Shown one piece after another: positions 22,401 to 33,770 of a stretch of DNA of 64,000 nucleotides. The notes below the pieces were generated by a model that did not search any database, was not told where the DNA came from, and saw only the letters and a program-made list of their open reading frames with translations. Location: assembly GCA_963969285.1 (NCBI GenBank), contig OZ017740.1:159844819-159908818 (forward strand), given 5' to 3'. Origin of the DNA: Odontomyia ornata (taxonomy: Eukaryota > Arthropoda > Insecta > Diptera > Stratiomyidae). A program made the position numbers and the translations under genes. Position 1 is the first letter of the stretch. Every line of letters begins with the position of its first letter.

Positions 22401-23340
22401 GACAATCTACCTCTATCTACATAATCCCAGAGCTGCTCCTTGAGATTCTTGATGGATTATGTTTGATCCTTTCTTAATGAAAATTCTTAAACTTTCCTCG
22501 TGGTTCTAATTTGTAACAATGTTTACAAACTTACTATAGGGCACTATTTCTATTTGTTTGGGCTTCTGTTAAGATCTCTGTAGGAACGTAAACTCTAATG
22601 TGTATGGTTTTTATGAAGATTATATTTCGACAGATCAGTGTATTGAAAATATTTGATATGTCAGAAAAAAATTAAAAGCTGCTTGATATCTCCTTGATCA
22701 AGTCAAGTTTTAAGTTGACCTGACATTCAAATTGAATGAGGTTAATTTCTCAATTATCAAGACAACAATAACATTAACCGTATTCCGGTTAACAAAATGG
22801 GGACCGATTAACAATAAATGGTGTGCGAAAATCACCCCATGTACATTTGTAAAGCTACGTAAACTACTGCTATTTGCAGGAAATGAGACCTCACACTGAC
22901 AAAAATGCCACAAGCTTGAACGATGATTATATGCGTAGTACCACTTCAGCCTTATTTCTAAGCCAAGTCTTATGACATTTTTTTGCCGAAGTTCTGCTTA
23001 TTTTTTTAAGAATGATATCCTGAAGTCAAAGAAAAGCTCGACGCAAATCAGTTTGGAATCAGTGGCTCCTTGCTTTATTCGCTGGTTTTATACTGTAAAA
23101 ATCGGACTCAAACCGTTGAATTTTAGAGGCAGCTGCCTTGGTCAGAAAAATTGAATTAGAAATTTCCATCGATTCCCACATGAATACTGGTCTTATATCT
23201 GCTGAAGTTATTTGCTGGAAACTCTCAGTTAACAATTAGTTGAAGTTTTCATTTTGTACTTAGAAATACGTCCAGTTCAATTATTGTACTCAATTAGGAA
23301 AAAGGGGTCTAAAAGTCTTGAAAAATATTTAATTCAGTGC
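22401..23340. other. No supported feature
   Basis: AT-rich; only short open frames without recognisable motifs. If the primer-binding-site-like sequence at 23351 is real, part of this stretch could be an old LTR, but no matching second LTR is present in the window. Confidence 0.4.
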
Positions 23341-23350
23341 TATTATTTAC

Positions 23351-23368
23351 TGGTGCCCAACGTGGGGC
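23351..23368 (+). promoter_or_regulatory. Possible retroelement primer-binding site
   Basis: TGGTGCCCAACGTGGGGC is close to the tRNA-Lys-type primer-binding site (TGGCGCCCAACGTGGGGC) found after the 5' LTR of some retroelements. The 200 bases after it contain an open frame (SKRAWRVPQLVRLIVN) without clear gag similarity. No paired LTRs are seen, so this may be a fragment or a coincidence. Confidence 0.35.
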
Positions 23369-23599
23369 TACTAGCAAGCGCGCATGGAGAGTCCCTCAAC
23401 TAGTTCGGTTAATAGTAAATCGATCAAAAGTTAACCGCGATCGGAAACTAATTCAAAGCGACAGCGTTAACCAAGTTTCGCAGCCATTCATACTATCAAC
23501 GATCTACGTTAGCGAATTTAAGCAATGCGAGTGTGCGTTCATCAGGAAGGCGTTCTCGTAAAACAGCAAACATAAACGGGATATCGGAAGAAGATTGCT

Positions 23600-24023
23600 T
23601 CTTTGAAAGAGCTACAGCACTCACCAGCAGAACCCATACCTCGTATACATCAAGATCCAGCATCTAAGAACATTATTCCTATGGAGTCGATATTGATTAT
23701 CATCATGTAAGTTGAGTATCATATTTTTTCTCAAAAAGAATTTTAATATCTTAAATTACTTTCAAAACAACCTATATTCGCATTTATAATATACCTGTAT
23801 TGACAAAGATTAAAATGAAAGAAAACATTCTCGAGTGAAGTGTGGATTGTAAAATCTCGTTAGTGCTCGAATAAAATTTGTTTATCTTAGACACGTATGT
23901 TGAAAGTTCTTTTACCCATCAGAGGAGCAAAAGAAGGCTTTGACGTTTTCATGATTCATAAATAGGTTCTTTTTTTATTTTTTAGCATTGTTGAAAAATC
24001 CCTTCACTGGCTGGGAAGGTGTT
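23600..24023. other. No supported feature
   Basis: AT-rich sequence without recognisable coding or repeat structure. It ends at the TTAA (24024-24027) that starts the piggyBac insertion. Confidence 0.4.
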
Positions 24024-24043
24024 TTAACCCTAGAAAGGCACTG

Positions 24044-24589
24044 TGAGTAATTTTTACTCACCAGGGATATTTTTGTTGGTAGATCAACAGGTAGTCTGTG
24101 TGTTCTAGTGGTTAGAGCACGAACGCATAAACCGAAGGTCCCAGGTTCAAATTTCGTTGAGAGCAACGTGATTTAGTTCAGGGGATTTTTCGGACAGACT
24201 ACGAGTGTTCACTCAGTGGTGATATGTAGTGATTTAATCAGATAATATCATAGCTGAGCAGGCATACGGGAGCATGGTTATGACCAAACATACTTCTGAA
24301 ACAATCAATACGATCATGAAATGAGATACTCTAACTATCTCCAAAGCGAAGGCCCGAGAGGGGCTGTAGTGCTACAAAGAAGAAGAAGAAGATCAACAGG
24401 TAGGCAACCTTGAATCGTGAGCCGCTAGCAGTGCTTCATTCATTTATTTACAAGTTATCTGCGGTGGTGATTGCATGTGATTGTGTTTAGTTTTGTTCTG
24501 TCTCCAGGCATTGAAAAAAAAAAATGTGTGAGTATATTTTACTCATCGGCACCAGCAGCGTCTAATATTTGGTGAGTAGTTTTTACTCA
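24044..24589 (+). promoter_or_regulatory. Repeated 17-bp palindromes near the left end of PB
   Basis: TGAGTAATTTTTACTCA at 24044-24060, TGAGTATATTTTACTCA at 24529-24545 and TGAGTAGTTTTTACTCA at 24573-24589. A fourth, TGAGTGAAATTTACTCA, lies near the right end (26927-26943). Position near the termini and repetition suggest transposase-binding subterminal repeats; this is inference. Confidence 0.5.
24095..24389 (+). mobile_element. SINE-1: tRNA-derived SINE inside PB
   Basis: A 295-bp insertion flanked by a perfect 14-bp target duplication, AGATCAACAGGTAG (24081-24094 and 24390-24403). The head is tRNA-like, with an A-box-like CTAGTGGTTAGAGCA and a B-box-like GGTTCAAAT about 35 bases later, which are internal RNA polymerase III promoter elements. 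The body has no coding capacity, and the 3' tail is (GAA)n. A second, truncated copy is at 55748-55999. Mobilised by a LINE in trans; the partner is unknown. Confidence 0.88.
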
Positions 24590-24788
24590 TTGAAAACTTT
24601 ATGCGTAATTATTTATTTTTCAAATGTATGAATATATTATCAAATTATGAATGTTGCTTATTTTACATAGATTGAATGTAATTTTGATCACTAAACGATT
24701 AGTCAAGGCACTAATTTATGTCCTGAATATCATTTTTTTTATAAAATATTATTATCTCAATTTTTTATTGTTTTAAATCAGTGTAATT

Positions 24789-26780
24789 ATGGAAAAACTT
24801 CTGAGAACAGAAAGTAAAATATTAGAGGCTTTTCTAGAATAGCATCGGAAGAAGAAGAGGATCATTTAGAATGCGACATTGTTAAAATTGATGAAAATAG
24901 TGATGCAGATTCGGAATATTTTCCAGAGGTAGACCCAACAGAGGAAATCGATTTAGAGGGAGAAATATTTGACGAACCTATTAAAAATATTGAAGAAGTT
25001 GAAGAGAAAAAGAGTAAGGGGTCTTCAAGAAGTAGTAAGCAAGCGAAAAAGTGTAAAATACCTAAAACAAATCTCAAAATGGAAATTATAAACAAAACTG
25101 ATGAAATATTTTCATCAGTGGTCAAAGCCACTGAAGTTAATTTAATTGGAAGCGACAAAAGTTTCATTTGGTGAAAAGAGCCTGTTACAGCTGCAATCGG
25201 AAAAACCAGCCGCCAAAAATGTTGTACATATTTGCCCTGGCCCCAAAGGAGAATCCAAAAATTCTTTGTGTCCAATCGGGTGCTTCAAAAGCTTTTTTAA
25301 AACAGATATTTTCGAAGAGATTTTGGTTAGCACAGCTTGTAAGATTTAGAAATGTGCAAGCTTGAAGCATTTCTTGGCCTGTTAGTGTTATCCGCTGCAC
25401 TCAAAGATAATCAATTATCAACTAGTATGATGTTTGATACTAGCTACAGTGGGAAGTGCAACCATGACTGAGAGGAGATTCAAATTCATCCTAAATTGTC
25501 CAAGATTTGATGATAAGACAACTAGATAAGCTAGAAGAAAACTAACTAAACTAATTATGTCGTAGCAACCGAACGACATTAAAAAAAAGTTCCTAAGATC
25601 TTCCACTGGAACTAGGATAATTTTAAGGAAAACACGGATAAATTTAGTTTTAAAGCAAAAGTTTATTTATAGGAATAAGCGGACAAATATTGTAATGATT
25701 TAAACGATTGTGTGTCAAACGCGCAACTGGGCGAGAAGTTCATAAATTTGGAATTTCAAGAGTTCGTTTGTGCTGACACAGCGTCTGGCTTTTTCGCATT
25801 GGCGAGAAACGTTTGCAATGTTTCCCAGACGGTGTCAGTTTTCCGCGGTTCTAATATTTCTGCATTTTGCGAAAAAGATGCAGGCGCATGGGATTGTTTT
25901 TTATGGCATGGTTCTACTGACGCATACATAACACACTAGTTCCAGTTTCTTCTATTTAGGAAAAACTTCTACAAAATTCGAGAACCAATTATAAACCTGG
26001 TAGTTATATAACAATTAATGAAAAATTTGTTGGGTTTAGAGGAAGATGCGCCTTCAAAATGTACATTCCCTCTAAGCCCAATAAGTACGGGATTAAAATA
26101 AATATGTCTTGCAATGTCGGAACAAAGTACATGCTAGATGCTATTGTTTATCTTGGTAAAGGAAGTGTGCCTCCATAAATACCCGTTGGTGGATATTATG
26201 TTCTTTAACTTTTACAAAATGTGAAAGGCACTAACAGAAACGTCACGTTAGATAATTGGTTTAAAAGTATTCCGCTTGCTCAACGTCTTCTCCATGACTA
26301 CAAAATCACTACTGTTGTCACAATAAAAAAGAATAAACCACAGTTACCTACTCAAATTACGGATATAAAATTTTAAAACCGAAGCACACCAACTACATTT
26401 TTTCTATACCATGACGACATGGTACTAGTTTCATACAAACCAACTAGTAAAAAACGTGTTACACTAGTATATAGCATGCATGACCCAGGTGTTATTCACG
26501 AAGCCACAGCCAAATCAGATATAGTGCATGTGTACAAATAGATATAGTGCATGTGTACAAAAGGAGGAGTAGACAGTTTTGACCAGATGTGTCAGAACAC
26601 CAACCATATCAGAAAGGCAAAAAGGTAGCCTCTTTTTTTTGTTTGCAACATGTTAAATATATAGCCACAATAAATTCGTTTGTGGTATACAATCATAATC
26701 TTTGCAGTTGTGGCCAAAACACAATTTCAAGACTTCACTTCATGTTGACTTTACTGAGCCGTTTCAAAGAAAAAGAATAG
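24789..26780 (+). pseudogene. piggyBac transposase, inactive
   Basis: Starts at ATG 24789 with a highly acidic N-terminus, as usual for the family (ASEEEEDHLECDIVKIDENS region). The DDD transposase core follows: VVHICPGPKGESKNS, LEAFLGLLVLSAALKDN, an insertion at about 25553-25935, then YKPGSYITINEKFVGFRGRC, NVTLDNWFKSIPLAQRLLHD and KGGVDSFDQMC. Of the three catalytic aspartates, the first is asparagine (ITINEK instead of ITIDEK); the other two are present. TAG and TAA stops and frameshifts occur throughout. The C-terminal cysteine-rich region is decayed. Confidence 0.85.
25553..25935 (+). repeat. Unidentified repeat inserted in the piggyBac transposase (copy 1)
   Basis: The transposase frame breaks at about 25553 (KTNKL) and resumes at about 25937 (LVPVS then EKLLQNSR). 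The part from 25740 to 25890 is clearly homologous, in opposite orientation, to 27185-27400. In one frame both copies can be read as similar peptides (for example ARNVCNVSQTVSVFRGSN versus PRNICNVFQTASVFRDCG), but neither direction gives a recognisable protein. Ends and class are unknown. Confidence 0.6.
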
Positions 26781-27174
26781 TAAATAATAAAAAAATAAAT
26801 CAGAATAGGTAAATGGTAAAATGTCAGCATACAAGAAAATAAAGAGGGTCCTAGAAAGTATTTGAATCATATATTTATAAATAATAAATGACTCCCTTAT
26901 CACCTTGGAATATGAAAATGCACGAATGAGTGAAATTTACTCATCTGTACCTAGAAGCACCACACAGCTCATGGTACCTTTCTAGGGTTAAATAGTGTTG
27001 AGTTTGTAGTTCTAAACTCGTGAACTCAGATTTGCGATTGATTTTCCAGGTTGTTGAGAAACTGTCAACACTTCCTTCAACGTTTACAAGAATTGACTGA
27101 GTTTTCCACTCAGATTTACGGTAATGTCGAACCCAAGCAATATATTGAGACCATCTCGATAAGATTTGGCTGCT

Positions 27175-27421
27175 ACAAATGCGGCTAGTGAGCTATGGAT
27201 GCATCAAAAAAATCCTTTTTGCAATACGTGGGAATCCCACAATCGCGGAAAACCGATGCTGTCTGGAAAACATTACAAATGTTCCTCGGCAATGCTAAAA
27301 ATCCCTGTTGGCAGCACCAGCCGGAAAGGTAAATTTCTCGTCTGTAGCGGAAGGTTTCGAACAAGAATTTGGTTTGCCTATTACTAGACTTCTTACAATT
27401 TGCGTGGTACCACACGGGCAT
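27175..27421 (-). repeat. Unidentified repeat, copy 2
   Basis: Reverse-oriented homologue of 25740-25890, about 200 bases past the right end of PB. Surrounding sequence (26992-27640) holds nothing else recognisable. Confidence 0.55.
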
Positions 27422-27783
27422 TTATTAACATAAGAAGAGTCTGCCGACGTTCGTATTTCGAGACCATTGATAGTGGCGCAAATATTTTGCTAATTAAATT
27501 GAGTTGTACACGTATGGATCACATTGAAAATTGGCGGATAATGAATTGTTGTAAACATATAAATACAGGTTTTGCCCTTCTCACATTTGCTGTTTACACA
27601 TTTCACAGTAGTTACCACACAAAGGTGATAACTTGTTGGCCTAAATAGCTCAAATAGTTAATTTCAAAAGATTTCCATAAAAGTTTAATCAGCACTTGCA
27701 TCGTCATTAATATATACATTTTCGATTCTTTTCTGAACCATCAGGGTTCATCATTTTATATTTTTATTGAAAACGGCTGCTAA

Positions 27784-29057
27784 AAATATTAAGCTGTAAA
27801 TTTTCGACTTTTTATTTGTCATCCGTTTGCATAATTAAATTAAATTAGTTTGCCTTAATAACTTATAATTTCAAGTTTTATCGAAATCTGTTGAGAAACT
27901 TGGCTGCTAGAGGGCTATAGAAATAGAAAAATGTTTATGTCACCCCCCCCCCCCCCCCTGTATGGGGAATCCCCCCTTAAACACTTAAAAATATTTTCTT
28001 GCACTGCAAATCTCAAGAGGCACCACTTTTCACTAACGTAGAAAATTTCCTCATTCTCGCTCATCTGGTTTGCAAGGAAACTTACTGTGACACACGAACA
28101 AACGGACGGACAGACAAGTCACGATTATATAATTTTTTCAGGGTATTGTAAAAATATTTTAACAATATCCTGAAAATGGTCTGCTATATAAATACTTCCA
28201 AGTTAAGTAATTTAAAACGTTTCCATGAAAAATATTCATTATTTCAGTTGCTACTAAACTAGCTAATTGCGCCTGCCTTCTGACCTTTAGGGGGCACCAT
28301 TTTGAATGCGGGCATTTGATTTTGGATTATTTTAAATTTTTTTATGCTAGGACCTCAGTAATTAGATCAATAATCTCAAGTTTCATCAAAATCCGTTGGA
28401 AAATGTGACCGCTTGAGGGCCATAAAAAACTGAAAAAGTCGCGTATTTAAACCGCCACCATTTTGAAAATTGCACATGCATGACCACCAAAATATCAAAG
28501 TCACTAGTTCTAACTGATTTCTATCTTAAAATCAAGTTTCATATACATTGGTTCAAAATTGCGACTTTTGGAAGACTTTGAAGTTTTGAAATTCAACTGA
28601 CCGCGATTTTGTTTTTTTGCGAGATTACCTCCAGTTTTTTTTACACAACTCTTTAGGTACTTATAGTTTCCATCAAACTACCGAGTTACATTAACATTTG
28701 CTGAAAGCTTTGGTCAAAACTACAACAACAAAATTTTCTACGTTTTTCGACATTTGAGTGGCCGCCATTTTGTTTCTGCCGTACCGACTATGGATTTTTT
28801 ATTGTTAAGTTCATCGCATACATCAGTGAACCTTTGTACCAAATTTCATGCAAATCGGAGCTATACTTTGGTCAGGACAGAAATAACGATTTTTCGTCTG
28901 AAATGGCCGCCATCTCGTTTTCACCTGGCCGATATAGCTGGTTCACAAGTTTAACTGAGGTATTCATTCAGTACACCTTTCCTGAAAATTTGATGAAAAT
29001 CGGCGCAAAACTGCAACCTCCAGCGTGGTTACAAATTTCGTTATATCCCATATATAT
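27784..29057 (+). repeat. Long dispersed repeat with central palindrome, copy 1
   Basis: Non-coding, roughly 90 percent similar by eye to 62566-64000 in reverse. It contains a 17-base C run (27944-27960), a GGAC-type tract (28100-28120) and a palindrome of GGGTATTGTAAAA type at 28145-28175, then several GGCCGCCATTTTG-like blocks. It ends in a TA-rich tail (29041-29057) where gypsy element G1 begins. The left half resembles the (GTCC)n family; the right half is a different module. The true start may lie up to 150 bases further left. Confidence 0.7.
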
Positions 29058-29574
29058 AAAGAATTTCTGCGAGCTACTGTCACAATTGTTTTCACAACCA
29101 TTAAGAACATCAACAAAATGAATTTACTCGAAACCACGAGAACCCACCAAGCATCATCAACATCTGAAAGTGATGTCACTCCATTCATTAATCTGCTCGA
29201 ATATACTAGATACCTCTCGGCAGAACATTCGCCAATGGACGAGAAATGCATTGAACGGATGGAGACCCTATATAAAGGCGAGCTGAATGAATGGGGGGAT
29301 CATTCATTAGAACCGCGATAATAAAACAATGCGAAAGTGTGGAGTGAGAATTGATCGAGTAATAGTAAAGTGATTTTCGTTGATTGTGAAGTGATTTTAG
29401 TGGACAGTTGAATTACAAATTTATAGACTAAGTGAAAAATAAAATTAGTGAAAGTGTTAAATTGATTATTGTGCATTTTGAGTGAATAAACGCTTTTAAC
29501 TTAATTTAAAAGACAGTGCGTTTTCACTTTCCCAGAACATTAAAATGATTGGCCGCGAACCATAACACGCGACA
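29058..29574 (+). repeat. G1 5' LTR (truncated at its start)
   Basis: Matches the 3' LTR from AAAGAATT onward. It ends in GCGACA, followed by GTGGTGTCGAGAAGTGAGA, the same sequence that follows the 5' LTR of G2 and probably the primer-binding site; the matching tRNA was not identified. TATATAAA at 29269-29276 is a likely TATA box and AATAAA near 29485 a likely poly(A) signal. Confidence 0.85.
29269..29276 (+). promoter_or_regulatory. TATA box of the G1/G2 LTR
   Basis: TATATAAA in the sequence GACCCTATATAAAGGCGAGC, conserved in the other G1 LTR and, on the minus strand, in both G2 LTRs (for example 52866-52873). The solo LTR at 60506-61073 has CCCTAAATAAAGG, a mutated version. Confidence 0.6.
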
Positions 29575-29707
29575 GTGGTGTCGAGAAGTGAGAAAGAACA
29601 TTTTGAAAGTGAAAAACGTTTAAACATAAAATAAAAAGAAAAATGCACAATAGTGAAATCTAACGTGGAAACTGGTGGAAAAATAAATAAAAGCCAAAAC
29701 AATAAAA

Positions 29708-30955
29708 ATGCCAGGAAATTTTCATCTAAAAATTGATCAATTGAACATATCGGAGCTCAAGAAGGAGTTGGAACAGTGGAATCTGGCCACACAAGGTACA
29801 AAGGCCATACTGATTGCATGCTTGCGTGACGCGATCGAGTTGGTAGGCGTGAATCTGGATTCGGGTGAGCTTTTAGATGTAGCAAAAGGCACAGAAGGTG
29901 GTGAAGCCGAAACACCAAAACCAAAGGAACCAGAAAATGCGCTGATGCAAATGTTAATGCTGATGCAGCAAGAGCAGCGACAACAGTCATACAATTTAAC
30001 TGCGAAGCTTAATGAACAATCAGCGAAGCTGGACCAACAAGCGACAAAATCAAGGCAGATTTTCAAAAACAGTCCACCGAAATAAAAGCGGAGCTCAGTA
30101 GTCTCAACAACCAAATTAAAGGCGTCGAAGAAAAGGTTGACCAGGTCGAGGAAAAGGTCTACCAGGTCGAGGAAAAGGTCAGCCAAGTCAAAGAGAGAAT
30201 GAACCATGAGATGGAGAAGTGAATTAGAAGCAGCAAAGGCAGTAGTAACCACCTTACCAGCCCCGCTTGTAACCGCAGCGCAAACACATCCAGAAATGTG
30301 CAAGCACCAATATTCGATGGGCAAACGGTGTGGAGTATTTACAAAATCCAGTTTGAAGCCGCCGCTAGGATAAATCAGTGGAATGAGCAGGAACGAGCAA
30401 CTGCATTAATTCCTACTGCAACTGCATTAGTTCCTATCCCCGTTGATTTACACTCAAACCCAAATGCTATATTGAATGCGCTCGACATGTGTTATGGAGG
30501 CGACCATCTGAAGCAGATTTATCGGGCACAGCTACGGTATCGGATGCAGAAGTCTGGCGAAACCTTACAGCACCTACACCAAGACATTGAGCGACTGGCA
30601 CTTTTGGCTTACCCAGCTTACGACCCAGAACATCGAGATGACGCAGCAACGGAAGCATTCATCAGCACCTTAGAAGCCCAGGAATTGCTACAAGCTGTGC
30701 GTTTAGCTCAAAAGCAAACGGTCAAGGATGCATTGGCTTATAGCTTGAACTTTGAGGCAGTGAAAAATGTGACTCGTACCACTGCGTGGGTTCGCAAGGT
30801 AGTAGCAGACGAGTGAAAGTGTGAGCTCGTGGAAAATGAGCGAGAGCCACAGGTAGATGGTGCGCCTAGATGCTGGGATTGCGGTGAGAAGGGGCACCTG
30901 CAAAGAGACTGCAAGAAGCGAAAAAAACGGAGCTATTGTCCAGGATGGTGGTGAT
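29708..30955 (+). pseudogene. G1 gag (SAP domain, coiled coil, zinc knuckle)
   Basis: Begins MPGNFHLKIDQLNIS at 29708. Residues 8-42 look like a SAP domain (ISELKKELEQWNLATQG), a DNA-binding helix-hairpin. A glutamine-rich, heptad-like region follows. A one-base deletion near 30048 shifts the frame, and another break occurs near 30220. The conserved gag core reads SGETLQHLHQDIERLALLAY (30298-30816), and after a stop the CCHC knuckle CWDCGEKGHLQRDC lies at 30871-30912. The zinc knuckle is preserved here but deleted in G2. Confidence 0.8.
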
Positions 30956-31011
30956 CCAGACCGTGTCAGGAGGCTAGAATAGAAGCCCATCAAACTGAAA
31001 GGGCCAACTTC

Positions 31012-32638
31012 ATGCGACGGCCGTCGGCTAGGAGGATCGACATCCCCAGCACCCCCATCACCGTGTCAAGGCAACATATCGGAGAAGCAGACTTACGCCT
31101 TCCTGGTCGAGTTGATAAAGAACATTGCACCATAACAAATGACACTGGTACAACCCGATCGACGATCCGACCAGACCTAGTGAGGCCCCAACTACTTCAC
31201 AAGGGCAGAGTTCATGGCAATGCTGACACCCTATCTCGTCATCCATGTCAAGCTAACTACAAGCATTGTCAACGGGTTAAGGAAACGCAGCCGACCGTTG
31301 ATCTGCGATTGATAATGGCTGAATTCAATGAAGGTTGGTCATCGGAGGAGATTTGAAATGCCCAGTTAGCCGACGAAGACATCGGACCATTGCTCGTATG
31401 GAAGGAGACGACTGGGCGACCTGAGTGGAAGGACGTTTCAATGCATGGCGCAATCCTGAAAAGCTATTGGGCACAATGGAACTCCCTTCAGGTGGAGGGG
31501 GGCGTACTCAAGCGGAAATGGGAAATGGCGGATGGCAGCTCCTATAGGATGCAAACTATACTACCCAAAAGCCGAGTCCACGATGTGGTTAAGGAAATGC
31601 ATGAAGGATCATCGGGAGGCCACCTTGGTGTTAACAAGACCTTAGCGAAATTGCGGGAAGGATTCTACTCGCTCCACGCGCGAGAAGATGTAGAGGACTG
31701 GTGTCGCAGATGCACAATTTGCGCTTCCGTCAAAGGCCCAAAGCGACGACTGAGAGGACAAATGCAAACCTATAACGTGGGGGTACCGTTTGAAAGGATT
31801 GCTGTTGACATCACAGGACCCTTCCCTGAATCCGATTGGGGAAATCGATACACGCTGGTTGTAGCCGCTTATTTCAGCAAGTGGCCCGAGGTCTACCCCA
31901 TTCCCAACCAGGAAGCAACTACTGTAGCCGAACAGCTAGTGTTAAATTGGGTCAGTAGGTACGGTGTACCTTGTGAACTACATTCAGATCAAGGTCGAAA
32001 CTTCGAATCAATAGTTTTTAGCGAAATGTGCGAGCTGCTGGGAATACGGAAAACGAGGACTACACCGTTGCATCCCCAATCCGATAAAATGGTCGAACGT
32101 TTCAACGGCGCTCTCAATAAACATCTGGCCAAGATGGTTGACGAGAACCAAAGGGACTGGGACCGACACATTCCACTATTTTTGATGGTGTACAGAGCTG
32201 CCGAACATGCATCGACGGGCCAAGCCCCAGCCAAAGTCATTTTTGGAGAAACCCCAAACCATCTCGGAGTATGCAAGTGAGCTAAGACAACGGTTGAACC
32301 AGATACATGGGACAGTGCGAGAACACCTCGTCTGGGATACTGACCGCATGAAGACCAGGTATGATCTCAAGGCAAATTCTACTGGCTTCCAGCAAGATGC
32401 CTTGGTGTGGCTATATAACCCACAGCGACGAAAGCGTAGGTCTCCAAAGTTGCAACATAATTGGGAAGGACCATACCGAGTTACAAAGCGAATCAACGAC
32501 GTCGTATACCGAATACAGGAACATTGTAAGCCAAGAGCCAAAATGAAAATCGTGCACCTGGACCGTCTTGCCCCATATTACATCCAGGGAGAATTGACTA
32601 CAACTGGCGACACATCTTTTCGGGGCGAAAAGAACTGA
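31012..32638 (+). pseudogene. G1 pol remnant: protease stub joined to end of RNase H, then integrase
   Basis: The protease begins normally, up to NDTGTTRS (active-site DTG, 31138-31150) and LLHKGR. It then jumps to VHGNADTLSRHP, which in G2 is the end of RNase H. A stop follows at about 31354, then integrase: zinc-binding HEGSSGGHLGVNKTL with CRRCTICAS, catalytic aspartates in IAVDITGPF and HSDQGRNFE, and the glutamate in VERFNGALNK. A deletion and frameshift at about 32250 precede the C-terminal GPY/F-type region (NWEGPYRVTKRINDVVYRIQ). It ends at 32638, just before the purine tract and 3' LTR. Confidence 0.85.
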
Positions 32639-32649
32639 GGTGGGGGCAG

Positions 32650-33177
32650 TGTTACATGTACAAAGAATTCTGCGAGCTACTGTCGCAATTGTTTTCACAA
32701 CCATTAAGAACATCAACAAAATGAATTTACTCGAAACCACGAGAACCAACCAAGCATGATCAACATCTGAAAGTGACGTCACTCCATTCATTAATCTGCT
32801 CGAATATACTAGATACCTCTCGGCAGAACATTCGCCAATGTACGAGAAATGCATTGAACGGATGGAGACCCTATATAAAGGCGAGCTGAATGAATGGGAG
32901 GATCATTCATTAGAACCGCGATAATAAAACAATGCGAAAGTGTGGAGTGAGAATTGATCGAGTAATAGTAAAGTGATTTTCGTTGATTGTGAAGTGATTT
33001 TAGTGGACAGTTGAATTACAAATTTATAGACTAAGTGAAAAATAAAATTAATGAAAGTGTTAAATTGATTATTGTGCATTTTGAGTGAATGAACGCTTTT
33101 AACTTAATTTAAAAGACAGTGCGTCTTCACTATCCCAGAACATTAAAATTATTGGCCGGGAACCATAACACGTGACA
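32650..33177 (+). repeat. G1 3' LTR
   Basis: Starts TGTTACATGTAC and ends CACGTGACA. It directly abuts (TA)n at 33178. Confidence 0.9.
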
Positions 33178-33337
<160 letters not shown>

Positions 33338-33770
33338 CACTCTCCGCAATAGGTAAATTGCTCTCCAGGAATTTCCCTAAAAGCCAGACACAGTGTCAGT
33401 ACAAGCAAAATAATAATATTCCTAGTACAGTAATTTCTTGCGCAGTTCAGCGTGATTAACTTTAATGTTATTGTCGTTTTAATAGTCGTACCGCTAATTC
33501 AAATTTAATAAATCATTTTTTTAATATACAAATCCATGTTTCTTTAACCAGTTCCAGTGGAAATTGTAAGATCTCTATTTTTGAAGGCCGTTCGGTGGCC
33601 ACGACATAATTGGCGCAGTCGGTTTTAAATAGAAAAAGTAACGCGAATTTAAATCACAATACAAAACGGTCGATTAAATTTTTTGAAATAAAGAGCAAAT
33701 CGGTTTTGGAAATCACAAAGTAATTTCAATTAACTAATTAATTCAATTAATTAATCTTTCTTAATAACTC

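Larger units (their letters stand above)
24028..26987 (+). mobile_element. PB: piggyBac-type element with TTAA duplications
   Basis: Ends are CCCTAGAAAGG at 24028 and its inverse ending at 26987, each flanked by TTAA (24024-24027 and 26988-26991), the diagnostic piggyBac target duplication. Inside are a broken transposase, a SINE (24095-24389) and another insertion (about 25553-25935). Four 17-base palindromes of the form TGAGTA-N5-TACTCA, or close to it, lie near the two ends. Confidence 0.9.
29058..33177 (+). mobile_element. G1: Ty3/gypsy LTR retrotransposon with a large internal deletion
   Basis: Two LTRs (29058-29574 and 32650-33177) flank gag, a protease stub, integrase and a purine-rich tract (GAGGTGGGGGCAG, 32637-32649). 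The 5' LTR lacks its first ten or so bases. Reverse transcriptase and most of RNase H are missing because of a deletion. Same family as G2 and the solo LTR at 60506-61073. It is bounded by TA-rich DNA on both sides. Confidence 0.9.

Noticed and set aside
24101..24160. A functional tRNA gene
   Set aside because: Box-like sequences are present, but the acceptor and anticodon stems do not fold properly and the block is the head of a SINE with target duplications.
24862..25275. 137-codon minus-strand frame
   Set aside because: Shadow of the acidic N-terminal part of the piggyBac transposase on the other strand.
25604..25947. ACTGGAACTAG at 25604 and its inverse at 25937 as terminal repeats of the insertion in piggyBac
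   Set aside because: The right copy lies in piggyBac coding sequence (Leu-Val-Pro-Val), so it is not part of the insertion; the pairing is probably chance.
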